Positions 39,501-48,566 of a stretch of 64,000 nucleotides of DNA are shown piece by piece. Numbering within the stretch: the stretch's first letter is position 1; each line of letters starts with the position of its first letter. Position numbers and translations under genes: made by a program. Where the stretch lies: positions 3,534,001-3,598,000 of the forward strand of contig NZ_CP045725.1 in NCBI RefSeq assembly GCF_009646095.1, read 5' to 3'. The stretch comes from Raineyella fluvialis (lineage in GTDB: Bacteria; Actinomycetota; Actinomycetes; Propionibacteriales; Propionibacteriaceae). Below the pieces are notes generated by a model. The model was not told where the DNA came from. It made no database searches and saw only the letters and a list, made by a program, of their open reading frames with translations.

Positions 39501-40508
39501 GTGAGACGACTCCCCTTCTGCCACCTGATCACGTCGCTGCTCTGCACCGTCCTCGTCGGAGCCGGACTGAGCCTACGGGTCACCACCGAGGCGTCCGCCC
39601 TGCCTATGGCCGCCGGCCCGGAGGGCGTGTCGGCCGCGGTCCTCCCCGTCCCGGGACCCGTGTTGAACGGGTTCTCCCCTCCCGCCGATCCGTGGCTCAC
39701 CGGCCACCGCGGCGTCGACCTGGCCGCCGCAGCCGGCGCACCGGTGCTCGCCGCCGCGGCCGGCACGGTGACATACGCCTCCGCCCTCGCGGGCAGGGGT
39801 GTCGTGGTGGTGGACCACGGCGCCGTGCGTACGACGTATGAGCCGGTGGAGCCTCGCGTCCAGGTCGGGCAGCAGGTCGCCCCCGGCGATGTCCTCGGGG
39901 TACTCCAGGCTGGACACGCCAGCTGTGCCCCGGCCAGTTGCCTGCACTGGGGGGCGCGACGCGGCGACGCCTATCTCGACCCCCTGCTGCTGCCGGCCGT
40001 GGCCCAGGGACCGCCGGTCCGCCTGGTCGGGTCAGAAGAGGTCACGGCCGCCCGCCGGGATGCGGGGACGCGGATGACAGCGGGCATCCTGCCCTCCGGG
40101 GGCGGGAGCGGCCCGGGAGGATGGATCGACCCTGTGCCCGGCCCCGTCACCTCCCCGTTCGGGCTTCGGGTGCATCCGGTGACAGGGATCCGCAAGCTTC
40201 ACGACGGCGTCGACCACGGTGCTCCCTGTGGGACGCCGATCAGAGCTCCGCTCGCCGGCACCGTGACCGAGGTCGTCCGCCACCCCGCGTACGGCTGGCG
40301 GATCCGTATCGATCACGGCCTCGTGGACGGGCATCATCTGGTGACCTCGATGAACCATGCCGAAGGCTATTCGGTACTGGCCGGCAGTGGGGTCCAGCGC
40401 GGCCAGGTGCTCGGCACCGTCGGGTCGACCGGCTGGTCGACCGGCTGCCACCTCCACCTGATGGCCTGGGAGGACGGCATGCTCATCGACCCGTCCCGAC
40501 TCGAATGA
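39501..40508 (+). CDS. Secreted protein with two tandem M23 (LytM) peptidase domains
   Basis: A 335-residue protein with an N-terminal signal-like hydrophobic segment (residues ~8-25) and two M23 domains. Domain 1 (about 55-165) has GHRGVDLA (His69, Asp73) but CLHWG in place of HLH, the form common in the actinobacterial gene beside rpsB. Domain 2 (about 212-335) has the complete set KLHDGVDHG (His234, Asp238) and CHLHLMAW (His317, His319). M23 enzymes cut peptidoglycan cross-bridges or, when degenerate, regulate amidases. So one incomplete and one complete domain are fused. It starts at GTG without a ribosome binding site and converges on xerC. Confidence 0.85.
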   Translation: MRRLPFCHLITSLLCTVLVGAGLSLRVTTEASALPMAAGPEGVSAAVLPVPGPVLNGFSPPADPWLTGHRGVDLAAAAGAPVLAAAAGTVTYASALAGRGVVVVDHGAVRTTYEPVEPRVQVGQQVAPGDVLGVLQAGHASCAPASCLHWGARRGDAYLDPLLLPAVAQGPPVRLVGSEEVTAARRDAGTRMTAGILPSGGGSGPGGWIDPVPGPVTSPFGLRVHPVTGIRKLHDGVDHGAPCGTPIRAPLAGTVTEVVRHPAYGWRIRIDHGLVDGHHLVTSMNHAEGYSVLAGSGVQRGQVLGTVGSTGWSTGCHLHLMAWEDGMLIDPSRLE

Positions 40509-40519
40509 CTCCACCGGCT

Positions 40520-41449
40520 TCAGGCACGCGGATGGGCCTGGCGGAACGCCGCCTGCAATCGGTCCGCCGTCACGTGCGTGTAGATCTGCGTCGTCGCCAG
40601 CGAGGCGTGCCCGAGCATCTCCTGGACGGTGCGCAGATCGGCACCCCCCTCCAGCAGATGCGTCGCCATCGCGTGGCGCAGACCGTGTGGGCCGAGGTCC
40701 GGGGCTCCGGTCACCAGCCCGAGGTGGCGGTGGACAAGCCGGCGGACGACCCGGGGATCGATTCGGGCACCGCGTGCCCCGAGGAAGAGCGCCTGCCCGC
40801 TCGACGGCGTGCTGACCTCCGGGCGGCGGGCCATCCATGCGGTCACCGCCATCAGGGCCGGGCGGCCGACCGGGACCACCCGCTCCTTGTCCCCCTTGCC
40901 GAGCACCCGCACCAACTGCCTGTCCGCATCCACGGAGGAGGTGTCCAGACCGCACAACTCCGAGACCCGCAGTCCCGAGGCGTACAACAACTCGAGGATG
41001 GCGACGTCTCGCACACCGAGTGGACCCGCCTGCTCAGCTGCACGCAACCTCGCCTCATCCATCAGGGCGGCGGCCTGTGACTGGTCCAGTGTGGCCGGCA
41101 GCGGACGGGCGGCCCTCGGCGAGGCCAGCCGCAGGCTTGGATCGACGGCCACCAGGCCATCGCGGCGAGCCCAGGCGAAGAAGCTACGGATGGCCGAGGC
41201 CCGCCGTCCGAGGGTGGCCCGTGACGCGCCATCCCTCTGCTGGGCGCCCAGCCAACCCCGAAGGTCGGTGATGGTCACGTCCTCGAGGCGCAGGGTGCCC
41301 TGCCGGGCCAGATGGTCGGACAACTCCGTGACGTCTCCGACATAGGCCCGCACCGTGTGCGGTGAGACGTTCCTCTCCCCCTCGAGATGGCGGCGATAGG
41401 CCGCCAGGACCTGGCGGACCTCGTCCGGCAGCTCGCCACCTCCGCTCAT
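40520..41449 (-). CDS. xerC: Tyrosine recombinase XerC
   Basis: A 309-residue site-specific recombinase resolving chromosome dimers at dif. The N-terminal SAM-like core-binding domain (AAYRRHLEGERNVSPHTVRAY) precedes the catalytic domain with the full set of residues: Arg in YASGLRVSEL, Lys in GKGDKERVVP, HGLRH, His in LGHASLATTQ and the nucleophile Tyr in IYTHV. This is the housekeeping xerC location beside the M23 gene and rpsB, not an integrase of a mobile element, and no attachment site is seen. Confidence 0.93.
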   Translation of the reverse strand: MSGGGELPDEVRQVLAAYRRHLEGERNVSPHTVRAYVGDVTELSDHLARQGTLRLEDVTITDLRGWLGAQQRDGASRATLGRRASAIRSFFAWARRDGLVAVDPSLRLASPRAARPLPATLDQSQAAALMDEARLRAAEQAGPLGVRDVAILELLYASGLRVSELCGLDTSSVDADRQLVRVLGKGDKERVVPVGRPALMAVTAWMARRPEVSTPSSGQALFLGARGARIDPRVVRRLVHRHLGLVTGAPDLGPHGLRHAMATHLLEGGADLRTVQEMLGHASLATTQIYTHVTADRLQAAFRQAHPRA

Positions 41450-41504
41450 GCAGCAACTGTTCGCCGCCCCGCCCTCTGGTGCAAGTCAGCCACGCCGTCA
41501 GTCC

Positions 41505-41510
41505 TAGAGT
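41505..41510 (+). promoter_or_regulatory. Probable -10 box of the def promoter
   Basis: TAGAGT in the divergent xerC-def gap, giving a predicted leader of about 40 bases before the def ATG. Confidence 0.4.
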
Positions 41511-41558
41511 GGGACCGCCAGACCTCACACCATCCCCTCCCAGAGACAGGACGCAGCA

Positions 41559-42146
41559 ATGACGAGCCTCAGCGAGCTCACCACCGGCGGGACGATCCGC
41601 CCCATCACCCGCTGGGGTACGCCGGTGATGCACGCCCCCACCAGCCCGGTCGTCGACTTCGACGATGAGCTGCGCACCCTCGTCCGCGACATGTTCGCCA
41701 CCATGGAGGCGGCCCAGGGTGTCGGGCTCGCCGCCACCCAGGTGGGGGTGAGTCTGGCCGTGTTCGTCTACGACTGCCCGGACGCCGACAATCACTCCCA
41801 AGTCGGGGTCGTCTGCAATCCGGTCGTCGAACTGCCCGAGGGCCGTGACCGCACCCTGGAATCCGCGGACGAGGGCTGCCTTTCCCTTCCGGGTGGCTAT
41901 GCGCCGCTGGCGCGGACCGACCACTCGGTCTGCCGCGGCCAGGACGTCGACGGCAATCCGATCGAGGTGCACGGCACGGGTCTACTGGCCCGCTGTCTGC
42001 AACACGAGACGGACCACCTCAACGGGATGGTCTTCGGCGACCGGCTCTCCACCCGTGTCCGCAAGAAGCTCTACCAGTCGCACGAGGCCTTGGCCCACCT
42101 CTACCCGGAGGACTGGCCGGTGACGCCCAAGAAGACGTCGGCCTGA
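41559..42146 (+). CDS. def: Peptide deformylase
   Basis: A 195-residue metalloprotease that removes the formyl group from nascent proteins. All three motifs are intact: GVGLAATQ (residues 54-61), EGCLSLPG (about 106-113, metal-binding Cys) and HETDHLNG (about 149-156, the HEXXH variant HETDH). Actinobacteria often carry several deformylases; this one is monocistronic and converges on the downstream RNA methyltransferase with three bases between stops. Confidence 0.95.
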   Translation: MTSLSELTTGGTIRPITRWGTPVMHAPTSPVVDFDDELRTLVRDMFATMEAAQGVGLAATQVGVSLAVFVYDCPDADNHSQVGVVCNPVVELPEGRDRTLESADEGCLSLPGGYAPLARTDHSVCRGQDVDGNPIEVHGTGLLARCLQHETDHLNGMVFGDRLSTRVRKKLYQSHEALAHLYPEDWPVTPKKTSA

Positions 42147-42149
42147 GGA

Positions 42150-43016
42150 TCAGGCACCAGCAGCCGCGGGTCCGGAGGGGTCGGCCATCCTCCCCGCGGG
42201 GCCCAGGGCATAACACGCCACGGCCGATGCAGCGGCCACATTGAGGGAGTCGATCCCGTGCCCCATCGGGATCCTGACCACGATGTCCGCCTGCTCGATC
42301 CAGCGACGCGACAGACCGTCCCCCTCGGTGCCGAGAAGGATGGCCACCTTCCGGTCCGGCGACAGCTCCTGGGCGACGTCCGGCAGGGGACGCGAGTCGT
42401 CGCTCAGGGCCATCGCCAGCGTCAGGAAGCCGGCCTCCTGCAGCGTCGGGACGGCATCGGCCCAGGAGTCGACCCGTGCCCAGGGCAAGGAGAACACCGC
42501 CCCCATCGACACCTTGATCGACCTCCGGTAGAGCGGATCGGCCGCACGGGGCGCCAGCAGGCAGCCGTCCCACCCCATCCCGGCGGCCGACCGAAGGATG
42601 GCACCGACATTGGTGTGGTCGACGATGTCCTCGCACACGACGAGACGCTGCAGCCCGAGCAGATCCGCCATCACCCGGCCCGTCCCCCGGTGCAGCGAGG
42701 CGAGGGCGCCGCGGTGCACGTGGAAGCCGGTGATCTCCTCGGCCATCGCCTCGGACACCACATAGATCGGCACGTCGGGATGTTCGGCGAGGGCATCCGC
42801 CAGCGACTCGATCCAGCGCGGCGCGAGCAGGAAGGAGCGAGGCGGATAACCGCCCTCGAGGGCGCGCCGGATCACCTTCTCCCCCTCGGCGATGAAGAGG
42901 CCGTGTTCGGCCTCCAGTGAACGCCGCAGTGAGACGTCGCGCAGGCGGACGTAGTCCGCGACGCGCTCGTCATCGGGGTCGGTGATCGTCACAAGGTTCA
43001 GGGCTGGGCTCGACAT
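42150..43016 (-). CDS. SpoU-family RNA 2'-O-methyltransferase
   Basis: A 288-residue SPOUT-class methyltransferase. An N-terminal substrate-binding part (SLEAEHGLFIAEGEKVIRRAL) precedes the knotted catalytic domain with its three motifs: NVGAILRSAAGMG, AILLGTEGDGLS, and IPMGHGIDSLNVAAASAVA. It acts on tRNA or rRNA ribose; the exact target cannot be read. The ATG is preceded by CAGACT seven bases upstream without a ribosome binding site, so it may be leaderless, though this box departs from TANNNT at the first base. Confidence 0.88.
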   Translation of the reverse strand: MSSPALNLVTITDPDDERVADYVRLRDVSLRRSLEAEHGLFIAEGEKVIRRALEGGYPPRSFLLAPRWIESLADALAEHPDVPIYVVSEAMAEEITGFHVHRGALASLHRGTGRVMADLLGLQRLVVCEDIVDHTNVGAILRSAAGMGWDGCLLAPRAADPLYRRSIKVSMGAVFSLPWARVDSWADAVPTLQEAGFLTLAMALSDDSRPLPDVAQELSPDRKVAILLGTEGDGLSRRWIEQADIVVRIPMGHGIDSLNVAAASAVACYALGPAGRMADPSGPAAAGA

Positions 43017-43107
43017 CGGTCCCAGTCTGCCCCTTCGGCCACGCCGCCCCGACGCGGATCGACGGGGCGGACGACGTCCGTACGCCGTGGACGACCCGCC
43101 AGGTTCG

Positions 43108-43349
43108 TCAGGCCCGTCGCGGCCGCAGGATCATCCAGAACGCGGCGACCGCCACGACGGCGCCGATCGGTGCGAGCCACCAGGCGGCCGGGGCGATGGC
43201 GGCGACGACAGCGCCGATGGCGCAGCCGCCCGCGGCGGCCAGGGCGCGACGATCCCGTTGCAGCAGCTCGATCATCAGGGACAGCACGACGCCGGTCAGC
43301 CACAGCGCCCAGATGTTCTGGCCGAACCAGTCCTGCAGGTGCATCGACA

Positions 43350-43350
<1 letters not shown>
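43108..43350 (-). CDS. Small NfeD-like membrane protein
   Basis: An 80-residue protein made almost wholly of three hydrophobic segments, with an N-terminal Trp-rich helix and a Glu in IELL after it, as in the membrane part of NfeD proteins. It ends at Arg-Pro-Arg-Arg-Ala without the soluble OB domain, so it is either a truncated NfeD or an unrelated small membrane protein. Its ATG overlaps the ABC ATPase stop (TGATG), so it is translationally coupled to it and may be its membrane partner. Confidence 0.6.
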
Positions 43351-44131
<781 letters not shown>

Positions 44132-44192
44132 GCCCCCGAACCTACATGGCCGGAGCCCCTCCCGCGCACCCGGCTCACCGCGGATCGTGACG

Positions 44193-44208
44193 TACGGTGG
44201 AGGCCGTG
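44193..44208 (+). promoter_or_regulatory. Leaderless promoter of the unknown gene at 44206
   Basis: TACGGT (44193-44198), seven bases, then GTG. Confidence 0.45.
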
Positions 44209-44942
44209 ACCCTGCTCGCCTCGATCCGCCTGGTGACCATGCTCAACGTCCTGCGCCACGGTGCCGACCCGGGGTCGAGCGGCCCGAGCTGCCGAGCCCC
44301 GAGGTGGCGGCACGGATGGTGCAGGGCCCCGACGCCGCCCACCACGTCAGCGATCCCGATGCCCTGCTGGGCCTGTCCGATGAGGGATCGAGCGCCCTCG
44401 ACGAGGCCCTGGCGGCAGCACTGGCGCATCAGCCGGGAGACTGGATCCTCGCGCTCCCCCGCCCCGGGCGACTCGGCCCGCTGCGCGGTCCGCTGCCGCT
44501 GACCCGGGCGGCACTCGAGGCGGAGGCGGCGGTGCTGCCGCGCGCGGGCGGGGCCGCCTGGATCCCGGCCCGGGTGGGACCCGCGATCCAATGGCGCCTG
44601 GTGCGCGCGGATCGTCCGTTCCCTCCGGTGTCCTCGGCTGAGGCGGAGCACGCGCTCACCGAGGCGGTGCGCGCCGCCACCGGAGAACTGGACCGGCTGG
44701 GGATGGTCTCCGGTCGCCGACCGGGCGGCGAGGGACTGGAGCTTCCGCCGTCCTACCCGGCCCGGCAACGCGCCTCCGCGGCCCGGGCCGTGCGGCTGGC
44801 CGAGGCGTGCACCGTCGGCCTCGCCGACGAGTCGGGCCTGCTGCACGCCCACGCGATGGAGATCCGGGCGCGGGCCCTGCGCACCCTGCTCAACGCGGCG
44901 CTGGACAGCCTCGAGGCGTCCTGTGCCTGGCAGGCCGACTGA
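44206..44942 (+). CDS. Unrecognised conserved-looking protein (one apparent frameshift)
   Basis: I do not recognise this family. After restoring one base in the G-run 44271-44274 it is 245 residues: an N-terminal VTLLASIRLVTMLNVLRHGADPG joined to VERPELPSPEVAARMVQGPDAAHHV, then an Ala/Leu-rich body with WILALPRPGRLGPLRGP and ending SCAWQAD. There is no signal peptide, membrane segment or metal motif. The frame is real because codon use matches neighbours, it has a leaderless-type promoter box, and reading continues without stops on both sides of the break. It converges on fabI with 30 bases between stops. Confidence 0.65.
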
Positions 44943-44972
44943 CGCGTCGACCTACCCGGCCCGTCCCCGAGC

Positions 44973-45743
44973 TCAGGCTCCTGTCGCGTGCAGCCCGCCG
45001 TCGACGTGGATGACCTCGCCGGTGGTCATCGGGAACCAGTCGGAGAGCAGGGCGACGACGGCCTTGGCCGTGGCGGTGGCGTCGGTGGGATCCCAGCCGA
45101 GCGGCGCCCGGTCGGCCCAGACGTCGTTGAACTCGTGGCCGCCGGGGATGGCCTTCTTCGCCAGCGTGTCGACAGGACCGGCCGACACCATGTTCGTCCG
45201 GATCCCCTCCGGTCCCACGTACCGGGCCATGTAACGGCTTGCGGCCTCGAGGGCGGCCTTGGCGACGCCCATCCAGTCGTACGTCGGCCATGCGAGGGAC
45301 CCGTCGAAGGTCAGGCCCACCACACTCGCCGGGCCGCTGATCAGCGGCTTGCAGGCGCGGACCAGAGAGACCAAGGAGTAGGACGAGGTGTGCAGCGCGG
45401 TCGCCACGTCGTCCCAGCCGGTGCTCATGAAGCCACCACCCAGCGCGGTCTGCGGGTTGGCGTAGGCGATGGCGTGAACGATGCCGTCGATCCGGTCCAC
45501 GTGCTCACGCAGGACGTCGGCGAGCCCGTCGAGCTGCTCGGGATCGGTGGCGTTGAGCTCGAGCACCGGCGGCACGGGATCCAGCTTCTGGACGACCCGG
45601 CGGGTGAGGCTCATCGCTCGGCCGAAGTTGGAGACGATGACCGTCGCACCCTCCGCCTGGGCGATCTCCGCGACCTTGTAGGCGATGGACGTGTTCATCG
45701 TGACGCCGGTGACGAGGATGTTCTTGCCCTCGAGGATTCCCAT
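44973..45743 (-). CDS. fabI: Enoyl-[acyl-carrier-protein] reductase (NADH), InhA type
   Basis: A 256-residue short-chain dehydrogenase-like enzyme for the last step of fatty acid elongation. The cofactor region is TGVTMNTSIAYKVAEIAQ rather than the GxxxGxG of ordinary SDRs; the catalytic pair is the Tyr-x6-Lys of YDWMGVAKAALE; SAGPVDTLAKKAI and VIHVDGGLHATGA follow. The ATG after AGGAGCAG is 33 bases from the fabG stop, so fabG-fabI is an operon, as in mycobacteria (mabA-inhA). Confidence 0.94.
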   Translation of the reverse strand: MGILEGKNILVTGVTMNTSIAYKVAEIAQAEGATVIVSNFGRAMSLTRRVVQKLDPVPPVLELNATDPEQLDGLADVLREHVDRIDGIVHAIAYANPQTALGGGFMSTGWDDVATALHTSSYSLVSLVRACKPLISGPASVVGLTFDGSLAWPTYDWMGVAKAALEAASRYMARYVGPEGIRTNMVSAGPVDTLAKKAIPGGHEFNDVWADRAPLGWDPTDATATAKAVVALLSDWFPMTTGEVIHVDGGLHATGA

Positions 45744-45776
45744 ACTCTGCTCCTGTCCTGCTGTCGATGCTTGCTG

Positions 45777-46508
45777 TCAGTGACCCATGCCGAGGCCGCC
45801 GTCGACGGGCAGCACGGCACCGGAGATGTAGCCCGCCGCATCCGACGCCAGGAAGGCGACCGCGTTGGCGATGTCGTCGGCCTCACCGAGGTGACCGACC
45901 GGGATCTGAGCGTTGTACTTGGCGACCAGGTCCTCGCCGAGGCCTGCCGTCATGTCGGTACGGATGAACCCGGGCGTCACGACGTTGGCGGTCACTCCCC
46001 GCGATCCGAGCTCGCGGGCGACGGAGCGGGCCAGGCCGACCAGACCCGACTTCGAGGCGGCGTAGTTCACCTGGCCGGCGCTGCCGATCAGCCCGACGAC
46101 GGACGAGATGAGGACGATGCGTCCGAAGCGCGCCTTCATCATGGCGCGGGCGGCCCGCCGGACGACCCGGAAGGTGCCGGTGAGGTTGGTGTCGATGACG
46201 GCGTCCCAGTCATCGTCCTTCATCCGCATCAACAGGGTGTCGCGGGTGATGCCGGCGTTGGCGACGAGCACCTCCACCGGGCCGAGCTGCTGCTCGACGG
46301 TCGCGAAAGCGGCCTCGACCTGGGCCTGGTCGGTGATGTCGCAGGCCACTCCGAGGACGCCCTCCGGCACCTCCCCGTTGCGCGACGTCGCCGCGACCCG
46401 GTAACCCTCGGTGACGAGCCGGGCTGCGATGGCACGCCCGATGCCGCGATTGCCACCCGTGACGAGGGCGACGCGCCCCACGGCCGGGGCTTCAGATCCT
46501 GTGCTCAC
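45777..46508 (-). CDS. fabG: 3-oxoacyl-[acyl-carrier-protein] reductase
   Basis: A 243-residue SDR with TGGNRGIGRAIA, NAGITRD, the catalytic Ser in LISSVVG and the Tyr-x3-Lys of YAASKSG, then the conserved VTPGFIRTDM. It reduces 3-oxoacyl-ACP in fatty acid synthesis together with the adjacent InhA-type reductase. The GTG start has TAGCGT seven bases upstream on the minus strand and no ribosome binding site. It is divergent from the DUF3099 gene, which also looks leaderless. Confidence 0.93.
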   Translation of the reverse strand: MSTGSEAPAVGRVALVTGGNRGIGRAIAARLVTEGYRVAATSRNGEVPEGVLGVACDITDQAQVEAAFATVEQQLGPVEVLVANAGITRDTLLMRMKDDDWDAVIDTNLTGTFRVVRRAARAMMKARFGRIVLISSVVGLIGSAGQVNYAASKSGLVGLARSVARELGSRGVTANVVTPGFIRTDMTAGLGEDLVAKYNAQIPVGHLGEADDIANAVAFLASDAAGYISGAVLPVDGGLGMGH

Positions 46509-46633
46509 CGGCCACACGCTAGCAGCCACGCCTGCTGCGCCCCGTCCCCAACCCGTACGGCGGGAAGGACGGCCGCCTCCGACGCCCTCGAGCCCTCCTG
46601 CCGGGCTCCCGTGCGGCCTATAGTGACGGGGTG
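46506..46633. promoter_or_regulatory. Divergent leaderless promoters of fabG and the DUF3099 gene
   Basis: Minus-strand TAGCGT (46521-46516), seven bases, then the fabG GTG at 46508; plus-strand TATAGT (46619-46624), six bases, then the DUF3099 GTG at 46631. About 100 bases separate the two boxes. Confidence 0.5.
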
Positions 46634-47095
46634 GCAAGGTCAGGTGGCCGACGAGGCGGGCCGGGGAGACACCATCCCCCACTGATCACCAGCGCTCCCC
46701 ACAATCCGGAGGAGGACCTCAACCGCCGGCAGATGCAGTATCTGGGGCTGATGTCGCTTCGCGTGATCTGTTTCGTCGCGGCGGTGTTCCTGCACGGCGT
46801 GTGGCGTTGGGTCGCAGTCGCCGGAGCCGCCGTCCTGCCCGCGATTGCGGTGGTGATCGCGAACGCGGTGGACCTGCGGCTGAACCGGACCACCGATCTC
46901 CCACCGGTCCCGCCCGAGGAGGTCGATCGCCCCGCCTTGGAGAATCCCGAGACACCACCCGTGATCATCCCCGGAGAGTCAGAACCGGGCCAGGAGCACA
47001 AGGGCCGGGCCCCCGACGTGGGCGAGGGCGACGATCCGCTCAGCCCCCGATCGCCGACATCGGACGATCCGGCTGGAGGAAGCTCGGATCATTGA
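46631..47095 (+). CDS. DUF3099 family small membrane protein
   Basis: A 154-residue protein whose residues 30-85 carry the DUF3099 core: MQYLGLMSLRVICFVAAVFL, a short loop, then a second membrane helix of Ala/Val (VAVAGAAVLPAIAVVIANAV). The remaining C-terminal half is a disordered Pro/Glu/Asp-rich tail. The function is unknown; the gene commonly adjoins the fabG-fabI pair in actinobacteria. The last 56 bases overlap the end of moaA on the other strand. Confidence 0.8.
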   Translation: MARSGGRRGGPGRHHPPLITSAPHNPEEDLNRRQMQYLGLMSLRVICFVAAVFLHGVWRWVAVAGAAVLPAIAVVIANAVDLRLNRTTDLPPVPPEEVDRPALENPETPPVIIPGESEPGQEHKGRAPDVGEGDDPLSPRSPTSDDPAGGSSDH

Positions 47096-48065
47096 TCCCG
47101 TGTCCGGGGTGCTTGCCGGCGACGGCCCGGACCCACTGCTCGGCGATCTCCTCATCCGACGCGCCCGACCGCAGTGCGGTGCGAAGGTCGTCCTCGGTCC
47201 GGGAGAAGAGGCAGTTGCGGATCTGTCCGTCGGCCGTCAGCCGGACCCGGTCGCAGGCTCCGCAGAACGGGCGCGACACCGAGGCGATGACGCCGACCAG
47301 CTGGGACGTGTCCCCGACCCGGAACAGCTCGGACGGTGCGCTACCCCGCACCGTGCCCTCCGCGGCGACCGGCCGGAGGCCATGACCCGCCAGCGAGGCG
47401 AGGATCTCGTCGGCGGTGACCATGCGATCGCGGCGCCAGCCGTGCTGGGCATCCAGCGGCATCTGTTCGATGAACCGGAGCTGGACGCCTTCACGTCCGG
47501 CCCAGTCGACCAGGGCGGGGGCCTCGTCGTCGTTGAGTCCGCGCATCAGCACGGAGTTGATCTTCACGGGCTCGAGCCCGGCCTCTTTCGCCGCGCGGAT
47601 GCCGGCGAGCACGTCGGCATGCCGCCGGCGCCTGGTCATGACCTGGAAGCGCGCCGGGTCGAGGGTGTCGAGCGAGACGTTGATCCGGTCCAGACCCGCG
47701 GCCTTGAGGTCGCCGGCACGGCGGGCCAGACCGATCCCGTTCGTCGTCAGGGCGATCGTGGGGCGGGGTGTCAGGTCGGCGACGGCGGCGATGATCTGCG
47801 GCAGGTCCTGGCGCAGCAGCGGCTCTCCGCCGGTGAGTCGTACGCTGCCGATGCCGAGACGCTCCACGCCGATCCGCACCAGCCGGACCAGTTCGTCATT
47901 GGTCAGCAACTGGTCGTCCGGCATCCAGTCGAGGCCCTCGGGCGGCATGCAGTACGTACACCGGAGGTTGCATCGGTCGGTGAGGGACACGCGCAGGTCC
48001 GTGGCGACCCGCCCGTAGGCGTCCGCCAACGGCAGCATGGTTCGTACGATCCCGGCCCGAGGCAT
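47040..48065 (-). CDS. moaA: GTP 3',8-cyclase MoaA
   Basis: A 341-residue radical SAM enzyme starting molybdenum cofactor synthesis from GTP. The N-terminal cluster motif is CNLRCTYC (Cys32, Cys36, Cys39); the second cluster binds CGACDRVRLTADGQIRNC, and the protein ends in the essential Gly-Gly (MSAIGG), so it is complete despite overlapping DUF3099. The ATG at 48065 has TAGACT six bases upstream, suggesting a leaderless message. It is divergent from a DUF6457 protein linked to molybdopterin guanine dinucleotide synthesis. Confidence 0.95.
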   Translation of the reverse strand: MPRAGIVRTMLPLADAYGRVATDLRVSLTDRCNLRCTYCMPPEGLDWMPDDQLLTNDELVRLVRIGVERLGIGSVRLTGGEPLLRQDLPQIIAAVADLTPRPTIALTTNGIGLARRAGDLKAAGLDRINVSLDTLDPARFQVMTRRRRHADVLAGIRAAKEAGLEPVKINSVLMRGLNDDEAPALVDWAGREGVQLRFIEQMPLDAQHGWRRDRMVTADEILASLAGHGLRPVAAEGTVRGSAPSELFRVGDTSQLVGVIASVSRPFCGACDRVRLTADGQIRNCLFSRTEDDLRTALRSGASDEEIAEQWVRAVAGKHPGHGINDPSFLQPDRPMSAIGG

Positions 48066-48172
48066 GCCTGGAGTCTAGGTCAGGCCCCCCTGGGGTGAGC
48101 CAGACCCCACTGGAAGCTCACAGGAGCGCCCATGCCATGATCGAGACACACCGACCCGGCTGGAGGAGAACG

Positions 48173-48478
48173 ATGACGGAGGAGTGGGCGAGTCTCAGGG
48201 ATTGGATCGACATCCTGGCCCATCACATCGACACCGGTGACTTCGAGTTGAGCAAGGACGACATCCTGACCATCCTCGACCTCGCCCGGGACGCGTCGCA
48301 CCAGGTGGAACGCGCCGCGTCCCCCCTGACCATGTTCCTGGTCGGCGTGGCGGTCGGTCGTGGCGGCAGCCTTGGCAAGGTCGCCGCCCAGACCACGGCA
48401 CTGGTCCTGAGCCTCGACGACCGTCAGGCGGAGACCGACGAGGCTGAGGCCGACGACATGGACGCCGACCTGCAGTAG
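48173..48478 (+). CDS. DUF6457 family protein (MobA-associated)
   Basis: A 101-residue helical protein: WASLRDWIDILAHHI, then DILTILDLARDASHQVERAASPL and TMFLVGVAVGRGG, ending in an acidic tail. I associate this domain with actinobacterial molybdopterin-guanine-dinucleotide synthesis, where it can be fused to MobA; that memory is moderate. Its location beside moaA fits. The ATG at 48173 follows a strong GGAGGAGAA; an earlier in-frame start at 48095 has none. Confidence 0.65.
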   Translation: MTEEWASLRDWIDILAHHIDTGDFELSKDDILTILDLARDASHQVERAASPLTMFLVGVAVGRGGSLGKVAAQTTALVLSLDDRQAETDEAEADDMDADLQ

Positions 48479-48551
48479 CGGCTCGCCGCGGCGACGGATC
48501 CGTCCGCCCTCAGCCCGCGGGACGTGCGGCGCTGCTGCGGTGGGTGGCGAC

Positions 48552-48566
48552 TACTCTCGTGGGGTG
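48552..48566 (+). promoter_or_regulatory. Leaderless promoter of the SURF1 gene
   Basis: TACTCT (48552-48557), six bases, then GTG at 48564. Confidence 0.5.

Noticed and set aside
40520-41449. Tyrosine recombinase as a sign of an integrated element
   Set aside because: Its sequence and its place beside the M23 gene and rpsB are those of housekeeping XerC. No attachment repeats, tRNA or phage genes are present.
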